A stretch of DNA of 64,000 nucleotides from Mycobacterium colombiense CECT 3035 (GTDB taxonomy: Bacteria > Actinomycetota > Actinomycetes > Mycobacteriales > Mycobacteriaceae): the NCBI RefSeq assembly GCF_002105755.1, contig NZ_CP020821.1:1860001-1924000 (forward strand). Direction: 5' to 3'. Position 1 is the stretch's first letter. Every line of letters begins with the position of its first letter. The translations under genes and the position numbers were made by a program. The notes below the pieces were generated by a model. That model did no database searches and was not told the DNA's origin. It saw only the letters and a list, made by a program, of their open reading frames with translations. This document shows, one piece after another, positions 60,279-64,000 of the stretch.

Positions 60279-60923
60279 TCAGTCGTTGCGGTGCAAGAAA
60301 CCATGCAGGAGTGCTTGGACGAGTTCCTCAACGATCACCTCCCGCGGCGGTGGACTGTTGCCGAAGTAGGTGGAACGCAGCGCGGCCATGCCGGCGATCA
60401 TCGACACGGTCGAGTGCGCGGGCAGGTCGGGATGATCGGATTGCAACCCGCGCAATTGCATGCCTTCCACGCTGATTTGGCCCAGGACCGTGACCGCCCG
60501 GCGGACTTCGGCGATGCCGGCGTCGGCCTTCTCCTCGTCGCTGAGACTCTCGGCGGCCATCAGGGTCAACAGCAGGCCCTGGTGCTCGACGAACACGTCG
60601 TAGAGCCTCGACACGAACAGCCGGGCCAGCTCCCGCTCGTCGGTCTCCTCCGGAACCACCGACTGCCAGGTCTGGCCGAATTCGTCGACGAAGCTCACGA
60701 AGGGCACCACGAGCGCCTCGCGGAACAGCGCGGCCTTCGAACCGAAGTTGCGGAACAGCAGATGTTCGGTAACCCCGGCGGCCTGGGCGATTTCGCGTGT
60801 CGTGGTGCTGCGATAGTCCTGGCCGGCGAAGAGCTGCCGGGCAGCGTCGAGCAGCAGCCGGCGCGGCTCGCCACGGGGTCGACGCGCCGCCGTTGTCGGC
60901 CGCTTGATTGCTCGCTGGGGCAC
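60279..60923 (-). CDS. TetR-family regulator
   Basis: 214 residues. HTH: RSTTTREIAQAAGVTEHLLFRNFGS. The first 20 residues are basic. Sensor part GLLLTLMAAESLSDEEKADAG. It lies between the divergent microprotein-AveC operon and the downstream P450. Two GGATAGTATCC palindromes at 60967-61000, in the divergent gap, are strong operator candidates, 23 bases apart (two turns), which fits two dimers on one face. Confidence 0.85.
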   Translation of the reverse strand: MPQRAIKRPTTAARRPRGEPRRLLLDAARQLFAGQDYRSTTTREIAQAAGVTEHLLFRNFGSKAALFREALVVPFVSFVDEFGQTWQSVVPEETDERELARLFVSRLYDVFVEHQGLLLTLMAAESLSDEEKADAGIAEVRRAVTVLGQISVEGMQLRGLQSDHPDLPAHSTVSMIAGMAALRSTYFGNSPPPREVIVEELVQALLHGFLHRND

Positions 60924-60966
60924 CGCTGTCCACTCCTCCGAACGGCCATAGGGTCGGCCGCCTTGG

Positions 60967-61000
60967 GGATAGTATCCGCTATCTCCGTAGGATAGTATCC
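60967..61000. promoter_or_regulatory. Two palindromic operator copies
   Basis: GGATAGTATCC at 60967-60977 and again at 60990-61000, identical 11-base palindromes with a 23-base repeat length, in the divergent gap between the TetR gene and the microprotein gene. The TetR protein probably controls both directions. Confidence 0.6.
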
Positions 61001-61037
61001 ACTACCCTAAGCGCGAAACCATCGGAAGGGGGACACC

Positions 61038-61154
61038 ATGGGCGCCGTCATCATGCTCGGCACGCTGTTCGGGCTGATCGTGCTGATATTCGGGCTGGTA
61101 CTCCGCTTCGATCCCGAGGCGCGTCGCGCGCCGAACGACGAGGGCCGCCAGTGA
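61038..61154 (+). CDS. 38-residue single-pass membrane microprotein
   Basis: ATG 61038 with GGAAGGGGG upstream. Residues 2-22 (GAVIMLGTLFGLIVLIFGLVL) are one membrane helix, then an RFDPEARRAPND tail in the cytosol or outside. It is below ORF-caller limits but has a good RBS and its stop overlaps the GTG of the AveC-like gene (GTGA), so the two are translated together. Probably a small subunit or stabiliser of the AveC-like protein. Confidence 0.65.
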   Translation: MGAVIMLGTLFGLIVLIFGLVLRFDPEARRAPNDEGRQ

Positions 61155-61936
61155 ACACCGAGATGACGCCAGTGATGGCCGGAGCCCAGTACTTCTCCTA
61201 CGCCGCGAGCATCGCGTTCCTGATCGCGGGGATCTATCTGAGCTACCGGCGCCGCCGCATCCACCCACTGTTGCTTCTGGGCATCTCGGCGATCTCGTTC
61301 TCCTGGATCGAGTCGCCCTACGACTGGGCGATGTACGCACAGTTTCCGCCCGCGCTCCCTCGGATGCCCTCGTGGTGGCCGTTGAACGTGACGTGGGGCG
61401 GGTTGCCGTTGGCGGTGCCGATCGGCTACGTCTCCTATTTCATCATTCCGGCCGTGACCGGGGCCGCCGTCGGCCGGTGGCTGAGCGCAAAGTTCAACTG
61501 GCGCAGGCCGATCACCCTGCTGGTGGTCGGCCTCGTCGTCGGCATCTGCTGGGCATTGTTCTTCAACGCCTACACCGGCGCCCAGCTCGGCAACTTCTAT
61601 TACGGCTACGTGATTCCCGGCCTGGCGATCTTCGAGGGCACCAAGCACCAGTACCCGCTCTACGACTCGCTGGCCATGGGCATCCAGATGATGCTGTTCA
61701 CGTATCTGCTCGGCCGCACCGATGCCGAAGGGCGCAACGTCATCGACATGTGGGCGGACAAGAGGGCGAAGAACCGGGGCCAGTCCGCGGTGCTCTCCGT
61801 CGTGGCCGTCATCGTCGTCGGGCATCTGGTGTATGGCGCCGTGTTTGCGCCACACCTCATCACGAAGCTCGGCGGCTACGTCACCGCGGGACCGACCGCG
61901 CAGCTGTATCCGGGCGTCCCCAACCAACCCCGATAA
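61151..61936 (+). CDS. Spirocyclase AveC-like membrane protein
   Basis: 261 residues from GTG 61151, about seven membrane helices. The sequence FSWIESPYDWAMYAQFPPALP and the middle NVTWGGLPLAVPIGY and KHQYPLYDSLAMGIQM are features I associate with AveC-like proteins of mycobacteria. AveC of Streptomyces shapes the spiroketal of avermectin; the function of mycobacterial relatives is unknown. Overlaps the microprotein by four bases and follows the TetR-controlled promoter. Confidence 0.75.
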   Translation: MNTEMTPVMAGAQYFSYAASIAFLIAGIYLSYRRRRIHPLLLLGISAISFSWIESPYDWAMYAQFPPALPRMPSWWPLNVTWGGLPLAVPIGYVSYFIIPAVTGAAVGRWLSAKFNWRRPITLLVVGLVVGICWALFFNAYTGAQLGNFYYGYVIPGLAIFEGTKHQYPLYDSLAMGIQMMLFTYLLGRTDAEGRNVIDMWADKRAKNRGQSAVLSVVAVIVVGHLVYGAVFAPHLITKLGGYVTAGPTAQLYPGVPNQPR

Positions 61937-61948
61937 GGCAGCGATCAC

Positions 61949-62035
61949 GTGGGCGACGAGAGCACCGCCGAGCCGATCAAGGTCGGCTACCTGATGGACT
62001 TCTCACTGCCGCAGGGCTTTCCGCAAACGTACTGA
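61949..62035 (+). pseudogene. N-terminal stub of an ABC substrate-binding protein
   Basis: 28 codons from GTG 61949 then TGA. The reading ESTAEPIKVGYLMDFSLPQ resembles the start of the branched-chain-amino-acid-type substrate-binding proteins common in mycobacteria (IKVGYLMDF). No later part follows in any frame, so the gene was cut here, and the LLM gene comes in from the other side. It is 12 bases after the AveC-like stop, so it was probably the next operon gene. Confidence 0.55.
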
Positions 62036-62108
62036 CCCGCCGGCGCGCCGACTCGACGCCGACGGGGTCAATTCCCACCTCGTCGGTCGGTTCGGCGAAC
62101 AGTAGCGG

Positions 62109-63082
62109 TCAGCCGAGCGCCGCCGGCAGCACCACTTCGCCGACGCGCCTGAGGTACGGCCACGCGATGTCGGGTGGCAGGCCGCCGCACAGCGGCGACA
62201 GGTTGAGCACCTGTCCGGCCTTCACCCGCGAAATCGCTTCTGGCACTGAGATGATCACGTGCGACGTCCCGGTCTCGCGCAGCTCGTCGATGGTGTTGAC
62301 GTGGCTGAAGCCCGCCGTCGTCTCGTCCCCCGGGTTCCACGCGGCGTAGGTGCGCACGTCGTGCAGCAGGTGCTCACCGATCTCTTTCCACGCCTGGTCG
62401 ACGTCCTCGGCGACGAACACGACCGAGGGCGTGTTGCGGTCGGGGAACATCGTCGGCCCGGGGGTATGGCCGTGCTCGCGGCAGGCCTCCTCGTAGGCCT
62501 CCTGCATGCCCGGCGCGTTGGCGTTGCCCAGCATGCCCAGGCCGTAGCGGCCGGCACGCCGCGCCGCGGCGACCGTTCCGCCGCCCCACATCAGTCCCGG
62601 CCCGCCGGGAGTCAGCGGGCGGGGCGTCACGCTGATCCGCCGTCCGTCTTCGACGACGGTTTCGCCGGCCAGCAGCCGCCGCAGCAGCGCGAGTTTCTCG
62701 TCGCACAGCCGGCCGCGCTTCTTGATCGGCAAGCCGAAGTGCTCGAACTCCTCGGGCCGGTAGCCCAGGGCCAGGATGTAGGAGGCCCGCCCGTTGCTGA
62801 TGATGTCGAGCACCGCCATGTCCTCGGCGAGGCGCACGGTTTCGTAGAACGGCAGGATCAGGATCAGGCTCATCGCCAGCCGCTGCGTCCGCGCGGCGAC
62901 CGCGGCGGCCAGCAGGAAGGGCGACGGTAGGTAGCCGTCCTCGGAGCCGTGGTGTTCACACAGGACCGCGGCCAGGCCACCGTGGTCCTCGGCCCACGCG
63001 GACATTTCGGGCGCCGCGGCGTACAGATCGGCTGGGGCGCGGCCCATTCGGGATCGCGCATGTCGAAGCGCAGTGTGTACAC
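62109..63082 (-). pseudogene. LLM-class F420-type oxidoreductase, apparent frameshift
   Basis: The GTG at 63082 (AGGAG six bases upstream) opens VYTLRFDMRDPEWAAP, then the frame goes wrong. PADLYAAAPEMSAWAEDH and the rest (YETVRLAEDMAVLDIISNGR, GYRPEEFEHFG, MWGGGTVAAARRAGRYGLG) are in the next frame. One more C in the C4 run of the coding strand (63034-63037 on the plus strand) would join them as AAPPADLY. The frame from 63278 contains an unrelated leader. About 325 residues if repaired. Functional class: luciferase-like oxidoreductase. Confidence 0.75.
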
Positions 63083-63126
63083 GGCAAACTCCTAGCTGGC
63101 CTATCTTTGCGACGTACGTTACACGT

Positions 63127-63230
63127 TCAGCCGAAGGCGTAAAGCGGCAGCGTGGTCGGGAGGTCCAGCGAGCCCAGCAGGCCCGGGGGCGCGTAGACGA
63201 CGTACGGGATCGCGTTGACGCCGTGGACGC
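63127..63230 (-). pseudogene. C-terminal remnant of a dihydrodipicolinate-reductase-like protein
   Basis: In the minus frame ending at 63127 the last 30 residues, GVNAIPYVVYAPPGLLGSLDLP plus a short tail (written in part: VNAIPYVVYAPPG), look like the end of the mycobacterial dihydrodipicolinate-reductase-like family. Upstream residues do not fit. An intact member of this family starts at 63529 on the other strand. A relic of a second copy is the simplest reading. Confidence 0.35.
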
Positions 63231-63528
63231 CATCGCGGCTCGCCCCGCCCCGCGACCCGCACTCTCGCCCAGCGTCATCTCGCAGTGGATAGCCGAACTG
63301 TCGCTCGGAGGTGGGCAAAACGCGGGCCGGCCGTCACAGCCGCACCCTAACCTAAAATTTGTTCGTTAAGATAGTGTCTGCTTTCCTAAACCCTTGACCG
63401 CGTACCTCCGCGGCGGTAGTTTCCAAGTCGGACGCCGGGCCACCGCGGCCGCCGTCGTCGACGTAATGGCAACGGCCGCTCCGGCTTTCGTCGTGCCGCG
63501 TCACCCGCGCACACCCGAGGAGGACAAG
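63231..63528. other. Intergenic region before the last gene
   Basis: 298 bases. AT-rich patch at 63350-63385 (aaaatttgttcgttaag) is a likely promoter for the gene at 63529. The minus-strand ORFs here are not convincing. Confidence 0.45.
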
Positions 63529-64000
63529 ATGACGGCTCATCGCGTGGTGGTGTGGGCGACCGGTGGCATCGGCTCGATCGCGATCCGCGCGATCCAGCGG
63601 CGCCCCAACCTCGACCTGGTCGGCGTGTGGGTGCACTCGGACGACAAGGTGGGCAAGGACGCGGGTGAGCTGGCCGGCGGCGAACCGATCGGCCTGAAAG
63701 CCACCAACGACGCCGATGCGCTGATCGCGCTCAAACCCGATTGCGTCGTGTATGCGGCCAGCGGCCCGGAGCGGGACGCGCTGGCCATCCCGGATTATGT
63801 CAAGCTGCTCGAAGCCGGGGTCAACGTCGTGACCACCAGCACCACCCGATTGGTCAACCCGCACGCCTACGAGCCCGCGCAGTGGCGCGACCAGCTGGCC
63901 GCCGCCGCCAAGCAGGGCCAGGTGTCGCTGTACGCCTCGGGGATCGAACCGGGCTTTGCCGCCGACTACCTGCCGCTGGTGCTGTCCACGCAGTCGTCGT
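63529..64000 (+). CDS. Dihydrodipicolinate-reductase-like NAD(P) oxidoreductase (5' part)
   Basis: The gene runs off the window; 157 codons are seen from ATG 63529, with GAGGAGGAC upstream. Rossmann start VVVWATGGIGSIAIRAI, then PNLDLVGVWVHSDDKVGKDAG, ECVVYAASGPER-type strands (here DCVVYAASGPER), and NVVTTSTTRL. This is the DapB-like family widespread in mycobacteria, often in lipid or steroid clusters, and it is not the lysine pathway enzyme. Substrate unknown. Confidence 0.8.
   Translation, partial: MTAHRVVVWATGGIGSIAIRAIQRRPNLDLVGVWVHSDDKVGKDAGELAGGEPIGLKATNDADALIALKPDCVVYAASGPERDALAIPDYVKLLEAGVNVVTTSTTRLVNPHAYEPAQWRDQLAAAAKQGQVSLYASGIEPGFAADYLPLVLSTQSS

Noticed and set aside
1..64000. 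CRISPR arrays, rRNA or tRNA genes, insertion sequences
   Set aside because: No regularly spaced repeats, no cloverleaf or rRNA-like stretch, and no transposase or integrase recognised anywhere in the window.

Overview
This is a high-GC actinobacterial chromosome segment and almost certainly a slow-growing Mycobacterium. The reasons are homologues of the sulfite/nitrite reductase NirA, the mannosyltransferase MgtA, the sulfurtransferase SseB and an Rv2287-type antiporter, an LpqH-type lipoprotein, many cytochromes P450 with TetR regulators, F420-type (LLM) oxidoreductases, and mycobacterial codon use. The LysR / lipase / antiporter / sseB stretch (40.2-51.6 kb) recalls the M. tuberculosis Rv2282c-Rv2291 region, with rearrangements; this is from memory. 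No rRNA, tRNA, CRISPR array or integrase was found.

Layout. 1-4.9 kb: a minus-strand cell-envelope operon (VWA protein, proline/glycine-rich membrane protein, two DUF4190-like paralogues, one frameshifted) and an Rv3717-like amidase. 4.9-9.7 kb: a PapA5/condensation-like acyltransferase, then a catabolic cluster (HsaA-like flavin monooxygenase, TetR, two carboxymuconolactone-decarboxylase-like proteins) that ends in the cut-off tail of an intradiol dioxygenase. About 9.7-27.2 kb: a visibly more AT-rich defence island, almost all on the minus strand. 27.2-36.5 kb: VOC protein, P450s, TetR regulators, SDR, Ser/Thr kinase, FAD oxidase. 36.5-41.7 kb: a lone trxB, nirA plus a sirohydrochlorin chelatase-like protein, a LysR regulator, a 7Fe ferredoxin. 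41.7-51.6 kb: HicB-like protein, lipase, chagasin-like inhibitor, antiporter, frameshifted AAA ATPase, TetR plus FAD monooxygenase, mgtA, sseB. 51.6-57.3 kb: a ykkC-family riboswitch before a TauE/SafE exporter, an SDR/LLM operon, an arsenic operon (arsR, acr3-arsC fusion, cadI/arsI). 57.4-64 kb: LpqH-like lipoprotein, hydrolase, P450, TetR, a microprotein plus AveC-like pair, gene remnants, an LLM protein, and the start of a dihydrodipicolinate-reductase-like gene.

The island is the most interesting part. It carries a complete Ssp-type DNA phosphorothioation set in one overlapping operon (sspA-sspB-sspC-sspD). A tightly coupled downstream block follows: an SF2 helicase, a GHKL ATPase, a winged-helix protein, a single-HKD PLD nuclease, a YbjN-like protein, and a methyltransferase of the phosphorothioation-associated family. 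No SspE-like protein is present, so the helicase/GHKL/PLD block is the likely restriction arm. Upstream of sspA is a second overlapping pair, another GHKL ATPase plus a GIY-YIG nuclease. The C-terminal regions of both GHKL ATPases and of the winged-helix protein look related, suggesting a common docking module.

Regulation is readable in places. A CACAA-N7-TTGTG element lies both before nirA and before the lysR gene. Palindromic operator candidates sit beside five TetR genes. Three GCTAGC hexamers at exact 12-base spacing precede the lipase. Three conserved genes each appear to lack one base at a C/G-rich spot, so assembly error should be excluded before they are called pseudogenes.
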